NCBI GenBank assembly: GCA_963843685.1
Contig: CAWJLO010000007.1
Coordinates: forward strand, 62,001 to 126,000
Length of the DNA: 64,000 bases
Direction of reading: 5' to 3'
DNA from: DASQHL01 sp963843685
GTDB taxonomy: Bacteria > Chloroflexota > Dehalococcoidia > DSTF01 > JACRBR01
How positions within the stretch are numbered: the first letter of the stretch is position 1; every line of letters starts with the position of its first letter. The translations under genes and the position numbers were made by a program. Shown here piece by piece: positions 36,225 through 44,553 of this stretch. The notes under the pieces were generated by a model. It was not told the origin of the DNA and ran no database searches. It saw only the letters and a list, made by a program, of their open reading frames with translations.

Positions 36225-36740
36225 ATGATCATCCTTGGAATCTCGGATCTGGGCATCAACTTGCCGGTCCTCATCGCGCAGCTGGTGAACTTCACCATCC
36301 TGCTCGTGGTGCTGCGCATCGTCGCGTGGGGCCCGCTGATGAAGATGCTCGACGAGCGGCGCGACCGCATCGCCGACAGCCTCTCCGCCGCCGATCAGGC
36401 GAAGGCGCAGGTCGCCGAGTCTGAACGCCACGTGCAGGAGCAGGTCGAGGCCTCCCGCCGCGAGGCACAGCAGCTCATCGGCCAGGCGCAGGAGATCGCC
36501 GCGCGTATCCAGGCCGACGCCCGCACGCAGGCGCAGGCTGACGCGGAAGCGACGCTCGTCCGCGCGCGCAACGAGATCCAACTCGAGCGCGACACCGCGA
36601 TCGCCGACCTCCGCAAGGAGTTCGCCGACCTGACCATCTCGGCTGCGGAGAAGGTGATCAACCAGTCGCTCGACCGCGGACAGCACCGCCGGCTGATCGA
36701 GGAAGCGCTCGCGGACTCCAGCTTCAGGGAGAAGAACTAG
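36225..36740 (+). CDS. atpF: ATP synthase subunit b
   Basis: 171 residues. A single N-terminal helix (about 11-35, LPVLIAQLVNFTILLVVLRIVAWGPLMKM) is followed by a long charged coiled coil (AKAQVAESERHVQEQVEASRREAQQLIGQAQEIAARI), ending in ISAAEKVINQSLD. It forms the peripheral stalk dimer. Length is normal. One base separates it from the TTG start of atpH. Confidence 0.94.
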   Translation: MIILGISDLGINLPVLIAQLVNFTILLVVLRIVAWGPLMKMLDERRDRIADSLSAADQAKAQVAESERHVQEQVEASRREAQQLIGQAQEIAARIQADARTQAQADAEATLVRARNEIQLERDTAIADLRKEFADLTISAAEKVINQSLDRGQHRRLIEEALADSSFREKN

Positions 36741-36741
36741 C

Positions 36742-37288
36742 TTGGCAACGCACAGCGTCTCGGCCCTGCGTTACGCGGAAGCGGCTTTCGAACTCGCCGT
36801 GGAGAGCGACGCGCTCGACGCCTGGGCCGCCGATCTCCGCACGATCGCCGGATTCGCCGAGGAGCCGGACGCCGCGGGCGTCCTGCTCAGCGAACCGCGT
36901 CCCGCGCGACGAAAAGCGCCGCCTGCTCGAGGCCGCGCTGGGCCGCGACGTGAGCCCGCTGGCGCTGAACCTGGCGCTGCTGCTCAACGATCGCGGAAAG
37001 CTGCAGATCGCCCGCGACGTTCAACTCCGCTACCAGGAGATGCTGGACGAGCGCCGCGGCATCGCCCACGCCACCGTCACGACCGCCGTCGCCCTCTCCG
37101 ATGACGAACGGCACGCCGTGACAGGCAAGCTCTCCTCCATCACAGGCAAGCAGGTCGACGTCACGTCCGTCGTCGACGAGTCCATCATCGGCGGCGTGGT
37201 CGCCCGCATCGGCGATCAGCTCATCGACGGCAGCACACGGACACGGCTGCTGGCGCTCAAGCGCCGGCTTGAAGGCGCGGCACGATAA
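36742..37288 (+). CDS. atpH: ATP synthase subunit delta, interrupted by a +1 indel
   Basis: About 181 residues starting at TTG 36742 (MATHSVSALRYAEAAFELAVESDALDAW). The frame changes near 36896-36900, after LLSEP, and continues with PRDEKRRLLEAALGRDVSPLALNLALLLNDRGKLQIARDV and the C-terminal IGGVVARIGDQLIDGSTRTRLLALKRRL, which is the signature block of the delta/OSCP family. Removing one base restores the frame. It connects the peripheral stalk to F1. The ATP synthase would be non-functional without it, which argues for a sequence error. Confidence 0.9.
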
Positions 37289-37312
37289 CGGGATCGGTCC
37301 CGGAGGTTAAAG

Positions 37313-38824
37313 ATGGCGATTCGGTCAGAAGAGATCTCGAGCATCATCAAGCAACAGATCCAGCAATTCGGCGCGGAGGTGCAGACCGTCAACGTCGGCA
37401 CCGTCGTCGAAGCCGGTGACGGGATCGCCCGCGTCCACGGCCTCTCGAACGTCGCCTACAGCGAGTTGGTCGAGTTCCCGAACGGCGTCATGGGCCTCGC
37501 GCTGAACCTGGAGGAAGACAGCGTCGGCGTCGTCGTCCTCGGTGCGTACGACGCCATCAAGGAAGGCGACGAGGTCCGCGCCACCGGCCGCATCGTGGAG
37601 GTGCCCGTGGGCGACGCGATGCTCGGCCGCGTCGTCGACGCGCTGGGCCAGCCCATCGACGGCAAGGGCATGATCGCAACCACGAAGACGCGCGCCGTCG
37701 AGCGCATCGCGCCGGACGTCACCACGCGGCAGTCCGTCGACACGCCCGTGCAGACCGGCATCAAGGCCATCGACGGCATGATCCCCGTCGGCCGCGGCCA
37801 GCGCGAGCTCATCATCGGCGACCGCGGCACAGGCAAGACCGCGCTCGCCGTCGACGCCATCATCAACCAGAAGGGCGGCGACCTCATCTGCATCTACGTC
37901 GGCATCGGCCAGAAGGCCGCGAAGATGGCGCAGCTGATGGGCGTGCTGGAGAAGGAAGGCGCGCTCGCGCACACCGTCATGGTGTCGGCGACCGCGTCCG
38001 ACTCGGCCGCCCTCCAGTACCTCGCGCCGTTCTCCGGATGCGCCATCGCCGAAGAGTGGATGGAGCAGGGCAAGGACGTCCTCATCGTCTACGACGACCT
38101 CTCCAAGCACGCATGGGCCTACCGCCAGGTGTCGCTGTTGCTCCGCCGCCCGCCCGGCCGCGAGGCCTACCCCGGCGACGTCTTCTACCTGCACAGCCGC
38201 CTGCTCGAGCGCTCCGCCAAGCTCAACAAGGAGAACGGCGGCGGTTCCATCACCGCGCTCCCCATCATCGAGACGCAGGCGAACGACATCTCCGCCTACA
38301 TCCCGACGAACGTCATCTCGATCACCGACGGACAGATCTTCCTGGAGAACGACCTCTTCAACGCCGGCATCCGCCCCGCCATCAACGCCGGAAACTCTGT
38401 CTCCCGCGTAGGCACGGCGGCGCAGCGCAAGGCGATGAAGCAGGTCGCTGGCCAGCTGCGCATCGACATGGCGCAGTATCGCGAGCTGCAGGCGTTCGCT
38501 CAGTTCGGTACAAGCGACCTGGACCCCGCGACGCGCCGCCAGCTGGAGCGCGGCCAGCGCGCGCAGGAGATGCTCAAGCAGCCACAGTACCAGCCGCTCT
38601 CGATGGCCCAGCAGGTGGAGATCTTCTGGGCGCTCAACAACGGCTTCCTGGACGACGTGCCGGTCGAGAAGGTGCAGGCGTTCGAAGCCGCGTTCCACAA
38701 CTTCATGGAGAGCAACAAGCCGGAGATCGCGGCGACCCTTGCCGGAGAGCTCGTGCTCTCGGACGAGACGGCGGCGCAGCTGAAGCAGGCCGTGACCGAT
38801 TTCAAGAACACGGTGCCGTACTAA
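37313..38824 (+). CDS. atpA: ATP synthase subunit alpha
   Basis: 503 residues. Motifs are MAIRSEEISSIIKQQIQQF, GLSNVAYSELVEF, the P-loop GDRGTGKTALAVDAIINQ, CIYVGIGQKAAKM, and DVLIVYDDLSKHAWAYRQVSLLLRRPPGREAYPGDVFYLHSRLLER with the Arg finger downstream (ISITDGQIFLENDLFNAGIRPAINAGNSVSRVGTAAQ). The P-loop normally reads GDRQTGKT; Gln is replaced by Gly. Otherwise length and sequence are typical. It is a non-catalytic nucleotide-binding subunit of F1. Confidence 0.97.
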   Translation: MAIRSEEISSIIKQQIQQFGAEVQTVNVGTVVEAGDGIARVHGLSNVAYSELVEFPNGVMGLALNLEEDSVGVVVLGAYDAIKEGDEVRATGRIVEVPVGDAMLGRVVDALGQPIDGKGMIATTKTRAVERIAPDVTTRQSVDTPVQTGIKAIDGMIPVGRGQRELIIGDRGTGKTALAVDAIINQKGGDLICIYVGIGQKAAKMAQLMGVLEKEGALAHTVMVSATASDSAALQYLAPFSGCAIAEEWMEQGKDVLIVYDDLSKHAWAYRQVSLLLRRPPGREAYPGDVFYLHSRLLERSAKLNKENGGGSITALPIIETQANDISAYIPTNVISITDGQIFLENDLFNAGIRPAINAGNSVSRVGTAAQRKAMKQVAGQLRIDMAQYRELQAFAQFGTSDLDPATRRQLERGQRAQEMLKQPQYQPLSMAQQVEIFWALNNGFLDDVPVEKVQAFEAAFHNFMESNKPEIAATLAGELVLSDETAAQLKQAVTDFKNTVPY

Positions 38825-38825
38825 C

Positions 38826-38860
38826 GAGCCGGCGACGGCAACGAGGGACTGGCGACTAGC
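38826..38860 (+). repeat. GACTGGCGACTAG-like degenerate repeat in the atpA-atpG gap
   Basis: The 38-base gap holds GCCGGCGACGGCAACG then GGGACTGGCGACTAGC. It shares short words (CGGCGAC, GGCGACT) with the repeat at 63412-63453, but it is too short to prove common origin. Confidence 0.3.
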
Positions 38861-38862
38861 AC

Positions 38863-39726
38863 ATGGCGACAATCAGGCAGATCAAGCGGCGCGTGCGCTC
38901 CGTCACCTCCATCGCGAAGGTGACGAAGGCGATGGAGCTCGTCGCCGGGTCCAAGATGCGGCGGTCGCAGGCGCGCGCCCTCGCCGCCCGCCCGTACGCC
39001 GAGAAGATGATGGAGATCCTCGGCGATCTCTCCAGGCAGCGCGCCGAGGACGAGGAGTCGCATTCGTTCCTCACGCCGCGACCGGTGCAAAACACGCTGA
39101 TTGTCTATCTGGGCCCGAACCGTGGGCTCGCCGGCGGACTGCCGTCGAATCTCAGCCGCAGGGCCGCCTCGTTCGCCCTGGAGCAGGAGAGCCCCGTCAG
39201 CTTCGTCACCGTCGGCAAGAAGGCGCGGGACTTCGTCGTGCGCGCTGGCCAGGTGCTCGTCGCCGAGTTCACCATGCCGGACTACCCCGATTTGAGCGAC
39301 ACGCTGGCGTTGACGCAGATCATCGTTGACGAGTACGAGTCCGGCCGTGTCGACCGCGTGTTCGTGCTGTTCCCCCGGTTCGTCAACACGGCTGTCCAGA
39401 CCCCGTCGGTGCGCCAGCTCCTGCCCATTCAGCCACAGGACATCCCCGGCAGCGCCACCGCCGAGGTGGACTACATCTACGAGCCGAGCGCCAAGGGCGT
39501 GCTCGATCGACTCCTCCCCCGCTACGTGGAGATGACGGTCTACCAGGCCATCCTCGAGACGGAGGCCAGCGAGCTGTCCGCGCGCATGGTCGCCATGCGC
39601 AACGCGACAGAGTCCGCGAACGAGATGATCCAGACGCTGACGCTGGTCTACAACAAGGCACGCCAGGAGCAGATCACCAAGGAACTGCTCGACATCGTGG
39701 GTGGTGTCGAAGCGATGAACGCCTGA
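38863..39726 (+). CDS. atpG: ATP synthase subunit gamma
   Basis: 287 residues. The N-terminal coiled helix ATIRQIKRRVRSVTSIAKVTKAMELVAGSKMRR and the C-terminal MRNATESANEMIQTLTLVYNKARQEQITKELLDIVGGVEAM are the paired helices of the central shaft. The middle Rossmann-like part contains GPNRGLAGGLPSNL in place of the usual SDRGLCGGLN. Length normal. It sits 38 bases after atpA, in a spacer that carries a short GACTGGCGACTAG repeat-like sequence. Confidence 0.95.
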   Translation: MATIRQIKRRVRSVTSIAKVTKAMELVAGSKMRRSQARALAARPYAEKMMEILGDLSRQRAEDEESHSFLTPRPVQNTLIVYLGPNRGLAGGLPSNLSRRAASFALEQESPVSFVTVGKKARDFVVRAGQVLVAEFTMPDYPDLSDTLALTQIIVDEYESGRVDRVFVLFPRFVNTAVQTPSVRQLLPIQPQDIPGSATAEVDYIYEPSAKGVLDRLLPRYVEMTVYQAILETEASELSARMVAMRNATESANEMIQTLTLVYNKARQEQITKELLDIVGGVEAMNA

Positions 39727-39762
39727 CGCCGACAACGGAAGCGCGCGGGCGCGGAGGTAGAC

Positions 39763-41175
39763 ATGACGACGACAATCGCAGGGCAGGGCAAGGTAGCGCA
39801 GGTGATCGGCACCGTCGTGGACGTCGAGTTCCCGGCGGGCGTCCTCCCGGACCTGTACAACGCGCTGGAGATCGCGATTGACGGCGGCACACTCATCGCC
39901 GAGGTCAACGCGCACCTCGGCAACAACTGGGTGCGCGCGCTGGCGATGAACACCACCGACGGCCTGCGCCGCGGAGCCGCCGTGCGCGACACTGGCGCGC
40001 CGATCACCGTTCCCGTCGGTCCGGCGACGCTCGGCCGCCTGTTCGACGTGCTCGGCACTGCGCTTGACAAGCGCGGCGACGTCTCGCGCGAACACACGGC
40101 ATCGATCCACCGCAAGGCCCCCGCGTTCGAGGAGCAGGAGACCCAGGTCCAGGTGCTGGAGACCGGCATCAAGGTCGTGGACCTCATCGCCCCGCTCGTC
40201 CGCGGCGGCAAGGTCGGCCTGTTTGGCGGCGCCGGCGTGGGCAAGACCGTGCTCATCAAGGAGCTGATCCGGAACATCGCCGCGGAGCACTCCGGCATCT
40301 CCGTCTTCACCGGCGTAGGCGAGCGCTCCCGCGAGGGCAACGACCTCTGGGTCGAAATGGAAGAGTCGGGCGTGCTCGACAAAACGGTGCTTGTCTTCGG
40401 CCAGATGAACGAGCCCCCCGGCGTCCGTCTCCGCGTCGCGCTCACCGGCCTCACAATGGCGGAGTACTTCCGCGACGAGTCCGGCCAGGACGTGCTGCTC
40501 TTCATCGACAACATCTACCGCTACACGCTCGCCGGCATGGAGGTCTCAGCCCTCCTCGGCCGCATGCCCTCCGCCGTGGGCTACCAGCCCACCCTGGCCA
40601 CGGAGATGGGCGACCTGGAGGAGCGGATCACGACCACCAAGAAGGGTTCGATCACCTCGTTCCAGGCGATCTACGTGCCGGCCGACGACTACACGGACCC
40701 CGGTGTGGCGACGACCTTCGGCCACCTCGACGCCGTCGTCGCCCTCGACCGCGCCATCTTCGAGAAGGCCATCTTCCCGGCGATGGACCCGCTGGCCTCG
40801 AACTCGCGCATCCTCGACCCGAACATCGTCGGCCAGGAGCACTTCGACGTCGCGCGCGGCGTGCAGCGGGTGCTGCAGCGGTACAAGGACCTGCAGGACA
40901 TCATCGCCATCCTCGGTGTGGAGGAGCTCTCCGACGAGGACAAGCAGACCGTAGCGCGCGCCCGCCGCGTCGAGCGCTTCCTCGGCCAGGCCATGTTCAT
41001 GGGCGAGATGTTCACCGGCATTCCGGGCCAGTACGTGTCGGTCAAGGAGACCGTCCGCGGCTTCAAGGAGATCCTCGAAGGCAAGCACGACGCGCTGCCC
41101 GAGCAAGCGTTCGTCAACGTCGGCACCATCGACCAGGCCGTCGAGAAGGCGCAGAAGATGGCGTCGGAGGGCTAG
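39763..41175 (+). CDS. atpD: ATP synthase subunit beta
   Basis: 470 residues with the P-loop GLFGGAGVGKTVLIKELIRNIA, the GERSREGNDLWVEM segment bearing the catalytic Glu/Arg environment, VLLFIDNIYRYTLAGMEVSALLGRMPSAVGYQPTLATEMGDLEERI (Walker B and DELSEED-region approach), and LGVEELSDEDKQTVARARRVERFLGQAMFMGEMFTG. It is the catalytic F1 subunit. The C-terminus is normal. No lesion is seen. Confidence 0.97.
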   Translation: MTTTIAGQGKVAQVIGTVVDVEFPAGVLPDLYNALEIAIDGGTLIAEVNAHLGNNWVRALAMNTTDGLRRGAAVRDTGAPITVPVGPATLGRLFDVLGTALDKRGDVSREHTASIHRKAPAFEEQETQVQVLETGIKVVDLIAPLVRGGKVGLFGGAGVGKTVLIKELIRNIAAEHSGISVFTGVGERSREGNDLWVEMEESGVLDKTVLVFGQMNEPPGVRLRVALTGLTMAEYFRDESGQDVLLFIDNIYRYTLAGMEVSALLGRMPSAVGYQPTLATEMGDLEERITTTKKGSITSFQAIYVPADDYTDPGVATTFGHLDAVVALDRAIFEKAIFPAMDPLASNSRILDPNIVGQEHFDVARGVQRVLQRYKDLQDIIAILGVEELSDEDKQTVARARRVERFLGQAMFMGEMFTGIPGQYVSVKETVRGFKEILEGKHDALPEQAFVNVGTIDQAVEKAQKMASEG

Positions 41176-41180
41176 GTTAC

Positions 41181-41609
41181 ATGCCACTGTCCGTCGAAAT
41201 CGTCACGGTCGAGCGCACGGTCCTCACGGCGGATGGGATCGACGAGGTAATCGCGCCCGGTATCGAGGGCGAGTTGGCCGTGCTGCCCCAGCACGCCGCC
41301 TTCATGACCATGCTGTCGCCGGGCGAGCTGATCCTCAAGCGCGGCAACGATGAGACCCCGTTCGCCATCACGGGCGGCTTCTTCGAGGTGCTCGACAACA
41401 AGGTGATCGTGCTGGCCGATGCCGCGGAGCGCGCCGACGAGATCGACGTCACGCGAGCCGAGCAGGCGCGTGAGCGCGCGCGCCTCGAGATCGACCGGCG
41501 TGACGCCTCGGTCGATCTGGCGGGCGCGCAGGCCGCACTCCAGCGCTCGCTGATCCGGCTCCGTGTCGCCGAGCAGCGCCGCCGCCGCGAGAGCACCGTC
41601 CGCCGCTAG
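41181..41609 (+). CDS. atpC: ATP synthase subunit epsilon
   Basis: 142 residues. The N-terminal beta barrel has PLSVEIVTVERTVLTADGIDEVIAPGIEGELAVLPQHAAFMTMLSPGEL and FAITGGFFEVLDNKVIVLADAAERADEI. The C-terminal two-helix hairpin (ARERARLEIDRRDASVDLAGAQAALQRSLIRLRVAEQRRR) is complete, so it could inhibit ATP hydrolysis. It starts five bases after atpD and closes the operon. A convergent secreted-protein gene follows 80 bases later. Confidence 0.95.
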   Translation: MPLSVEIVTVERTVLTADGIDEVIAPGIEGELAVLPQHAAFMTMLSPGELILKRGNDETPFAITGGFFEVLDNKVIVLADAAERADEIDVTRAEQARERARLEIDRRDASVDLAGAQAALQRSLIRLRVAEQRRRRESTVRR

Positions 41610-41689
41610 CCCGGCTCGCATACCGAAGGTGACAGCAGAGGAGGCGCCCACTGCGGCGCCTTCGTCCGGCTGCACGACGCCCGCAGGTG

Positions 41690-42727
41690 TCAGTGACTCT
41701 GACCACAATGTCGTGCCGTTCGTGTCCGTGGTCTGACGTCGTAGTTCAACGTGCAGTGCGTACGTCGCAGCCGAGCCCGAGCAGGTCGAATGACGCTCGA
41801 AGATCGCTGCCGGGCGTGAGCTCGCGGCGTACGCGGCGAATAGATGCGGCACCAGTCCGTACCCGTTTGTGCACGCACGTCGCTGACGCTGCCAGTGTCC
41901 ACCTGCCCGTGACCTTACCCACACGACCTGCCATCCTGATGCTCGTCCTGCACCTGGATCGTGACGCCGTACCACAACCGGTCGATGACCTGAACGTCCA
42001 CGCATCAATGTCGCTGACATGCAGGATCGTCGCAGGTGCACCGGCGCTCGCTCGGCGTTGCCGGGATCGGCGTGCTGGTACGGGTGGCGGTCGGCGGCAC
42101 CGGCGTGCTCGTGCGGGTGGCCGTCGGCGGGGATCGGCGTACTGGTGCGTCGGTCGGAGCGTGCCGTCGGCGGCGTCGCCGCTCCGGCCAACCGTCGCTC
42201 ACGCTGCCGAAGTCCGTCGTCCAGTACCAGCGATACGTGCTGCTCGCGCTGTACGCCCGCCCGATCCCGATCGCCGTGTAGTTCGCCCCCAGCATGTTCG
42301 CGTTGTGCCCGGGGCTGTTGCGCCACTGGTCGAACGTCGCCTGCGCCCCGCTGTTCCCCGCCGCGATGTTCTCGCCCATCCAGGCGTTATAGCCGTACCC
42401 GCAGTCTCGGATGCGCTGGTCCCACGTCCGTGTCAGGTCGTCGTGCGCGAAGTAGTTGTTCGCCGCGAGGTCGTCGGATTTCCACTGGGAGGCCTTCGTC
42501 AACGTGTATGAGATCGCCAGGGGCTGTAGCCCGTTCTGCGCTCGGTAGTTGTTGATGAGCTGGAGGAATAGTTGCTCCTCGGAGTCGAGCGTCGGGTCGG
42601 TGGTGCAATCGCCCGCTGCGGCCGCCGGCCCTATGCTCTGCCGCAACGCGGCGGCGCCGGCCGCGAAGACGATGAGCAAGACGAGCCCTGCGCCGCATAG
42701 GGCGCGCATCAACCGTGCACTAGGCAT
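41690..42727 (-). pseudogene. Secreted CAP-domain protein with Ig-like tail, frameshifted
   Basis: The N-terminal 240 residues are intact in one frame (42005-42727). They comprise a signal peptide (ALCGAGLVLLIVFAAGAAAL), then a CAP/SCP domain with INNYRAQNGLQPL, FAHDDLTRTWDQRI, GENIAAGNSGAQATFDQWRNSPGHNANML and YRWYWTTDFG. A Thr/Pro linker follows, containing PPTATRTSTPVPPTATRTST. Beyond it, fragments of an Ig-like domain common in Chloroflexota exoproteins (ILHVSDIDAW, VTIQVQDEH, VTGRWT) appear in changing frames down to about 41690, so several indels are present. It may be a sequencing problem or a decaying gene. CAP proteins are extracellular; some act as proteases or lipid binders. Confidence 0.7.
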
Positions 42728-42836
42728 GCGGATACCCCAATGTCCCCGCCCTACGCCTCCGATACCTCAAGAATCGGTGCGCATCCGCCAGGGCTGAACA
42801 CACTCGCTCGTTCGTTCTGGTCGAAGCTCCGTGCGT

Positions 42837-43595
42837 TCAGCGACTCGCTTGCCCCGGCACCGATGTCATTGCGTCCTTTACGGCATCGAAGAAGAGCAGC
42901 GACATAACAGCCGCCGCTGCCGGCATCGACATGACCGCGACGAACGCGACGATCGCGGTCGAAACCACGCCGAATCCCGCGATCTGTGCGATGAGCGCGA
43001 CGATCAGCGTCGGAGCCAGCACGGGCAGCCACGCGGCCGCGGCCAGCGTCGCCGTGCGCCCCAGCAGCACGGTCGCCACCATCTCCGCCTCGTGCACGGT
43101 CGCTCGCTGCGTCACGAGCGACACGGCGTAGTAGCTGTGCGAGAAGACGTACAGCGCTCCCAGCACGATCAGCGCCATCACGAGGGCGAATCGCCACGCC
43201 GCCAGCCGGTCGCCCGCGATCTGCAGCGCCAGCCCGGCGATGAACAGCGCCACCACCATGGGCAGCCACGCGCGCGCGAACGCCATCGGGCGGGAGACCA
43301 AGCGCTGCATGGCCTCGCTGGCGTCGGGCTGCAGGTTCTCGGTCGCCCGGCAGAACGCCATCGTGGCCGTGGAGAGCGTCAGCGCCGCGAGCAGCAGCAC
43401 TATCGGGGCGACCAGCGCGTCGCCCACGGCGTTGTGCATCATTCGGAGCACAACGACGGCGAACGCGGCGACGGCCGCGCCGATGAAGCCGACGAACCCG
43501 TACTCGGAAGCGTCCTGGACGAGCATCGAGAGCGCGCTCTGCAAGACGCGCTGTAACGCGCCCGGCGGACGCGCCTCACGTGTGTACGATTGCAT
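42837..43595 (-). CDS. Six-helix membrane protein of unknown function
   Basis: 252 residues, with membrane segments at about 32-52, 62-82, 108-128, 134-155, 172-195 and 200-225. The N-terminal part (LQRVLQSALSMLVQDASEYGFVGFIGA) and the long helices resemble DUF-type multi-helix proteins near lipid or secretion genes. AWLPMVVALFIAGLALQIAG and AAAAWLPVLAPTLIVALIAQIAGFG are repeated-looking halves, suggesting an internal duplication. No catalytic motif is seen. The gene stands between a secreted CAP protein and csoR. Confidence 0.65.
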   Translation of the reverse strand: MQSYTREARPPGALQRVLQSALSMLVQDASEYGFVGFIGAAVAAFAVVVLRMMHNAVGDALVAPIVLLLAALTLSTATMAFCRATENLQPDASEAMQRLVSRPMAFARAWLPMVVALFIAGLALQIAGDRLAAWRFALVMALIVLGALYVFSHSYYAVSLVTQRATVHEAEMVATVLLGRTATLAAAAWLPVLAPTLIVALIAQIAGFGVVSTAIVAFVAVMSMPAAAAVMSLLFFDAVKDAMTSVPGQASR

Positions 43596-43705
43596 GGACA
43601 GTGAACCCCCTGTGTTCCCCAGGGAGATCGTCGGACGGAGGTCCTGGTTCTGGTGCGGCGAGAGCGTTCGCTCTCCGCGATTGAGCGTGAATCGGCGGCG
43701 GCTTG

Positions 43706-44011
43706 CTACCCGTCGTAGGGGACGGCCATCGCCGGTGCAGGCTGCCCGAACCGCGTCCAGAGCTTGAGCGCGTTGCGGAGGCTGTCCATCCGCTCAGGCT
43801 CACACTCGAACCCTTCCAACAGGCACCGGTCGAGGTGGTACTCCATGATTCGGGCGCCGACCTGGTCCAACGCGCTCCGCGTTGCCATGGTCTGCGTCAG
43901 CATGTCCTCACAGTCGCGGCCCTCTTCCAGCATCTTCTGAATGCCGCGCACCTGGCCCTCGATCCGCCTCAGCCGGGTTGCGATGTCCTCTCCGAGCGTC
44001 CTGGTGACCAT
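43706..44011 (-). CDS. csoR: CsoR-family metal-responsive repressor
   Basis: 101 residues from ATG at 44011. It is a DUF156 all-helical repressor: LGEDIATRLRRIEGQVRGIQKMLEEGRDCEDMLTQTMATRSALDQVGARIMEYHLDRCL. Residues Cys34, His59 and Cys63 reproduce the spacing of the Cu(I) ligands of CsoR (36, 61, 65). The upstream intergenic region contains a near-perfect CsoR-type palindrome (separate entry) overlapping the promoter of trxA on the other strand. A thiol-persulfide sensor (CstR-like) is less likely because the His is retained. It would repress trxA-trxB and perhaps itself. Confidence 0.85.
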   Translation of the reverse strand: MVTRTLGEDIATRLRRIEGQVRGIQKMLEEGRDCEDMLTQTMATRSALDQVGARIMEYHLDRCLLEGFECEPERMDSLRNALKLWTRFGQPAPAMAVPYDG

Positions 44012-44061
44012 GCTGGCCCTCCCTTGCGACCGCGCACTGGAAAAAATCTTGTGCTGTGGTC

Positions 44062-44091
44062 TTGACATACCCCTTGGGGGTATACTATCCT
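44062..44091 (+). promoter_or_regulatory. trxA promoter overlapped by a CsoR-type operator
   Basis: The promoter is TTGACA at 44062-44067 and TATCCT at 44086-44091 with an 18-base spacer. The palindrome ATACCCC (44067-44073) TTG GGGGTAT (44077-44083) fills the spacer. This is the arrangement expected for repression by CsoR, whose gene is divergent and starts 56 bases upstream of the operator. Confidence 0.75.
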
Positions 44092-44160
44092 GACGTCGGA
44101 AGGTTGTCAATGGCCCCGGAGTTCGATGCCCGGGGACGAGCGAAGGAGATCCGGAACGCA

Positions 44161-44490
44161 ATGGAAGTGGTAAAGCCCTACGAGGTCACGGACGCGAACT
44201 TCGATGCCGAGGTGCTGAAGGCCGACAAGCCTGTGCTGGTCGACTTCTGGGCGCCATGGTGCGGTCCCTGCCGCATGGTCGCCCCGGTCGTCGATGAGCT
44301 CTCGGAGGAGTACGCGGGCAAGGTCAAGTTCGTGAAGCTCAACACCGACGACAACGTCCGGACCGCATCGCAGTACGGCATCCGCAGCATCCCTACGCTG
44401 CTGGTCTTCAAGGGCGGCGAGCCGGTCGGCCAGATCATCGGTTTCCGGCCGAAGAGCGACCTCAAGAAGCGCCTCGACGCCGCGCTCTAA
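44161..44490 (+). CDS. trxA: Thioredoxin
   Basis: 109 residues from ATG at 44161, with AAGGAG about ten bases upstream; a longer start at 44110 is possible. The active site is FWAPWCGPCRMVAPVVDEL, followed by KVKFVKLNTDDN and the cis-Pro loop SIPTLLVFKGG. It is a cytoplasmic dithiol reductant. Just upstream is the CsoR-type operator, and trxB follows after a hairpin, making a compact redox operon. Length and sequence are standard. Confidence 0.95.
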   Translation: MEVVKPYEVTDANFDAEVLKADKPVLVDFWAPWCGPCRMVAPVVDELSEEYAGKVKFVKLNTDDNVRTASQYGIRSIPTLLVFKGGEPVGQIIGFRPKSDLKKRLDAAL

Positions 44491-44511
44491 CGCGATTCGA
44501 TTCCCGACCCG

Positions 44512-44535
44512 CCGCCCGCCTCCCGCGGCGGGCGG
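44512..44535 (+). other. GC hairpin between trxA and trxB
   Basis: CCGCCCGCC at 44512-44520 pairs with GGCGGGCGG at 44527-44535 around a six-base loop. There is no T-tract, so it is more likely a processing or translational element than a terminator. Confidence 0.5.
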
Positions 44536-44553
44536 TGCGGTCAGGAGGCCCCT

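Noticed and set aside
43656..43679. Terminator after csoR
   Set aside because: A GAGAGC/GCTCTC hairpin is present, but there is no T-tract on the minus strand.
42831..43767. Plus-strand open frames opposite the six-helix membrane protein
   Set aside because: They are Arg/His-rich shadows of the minus-strand gene without domain features.
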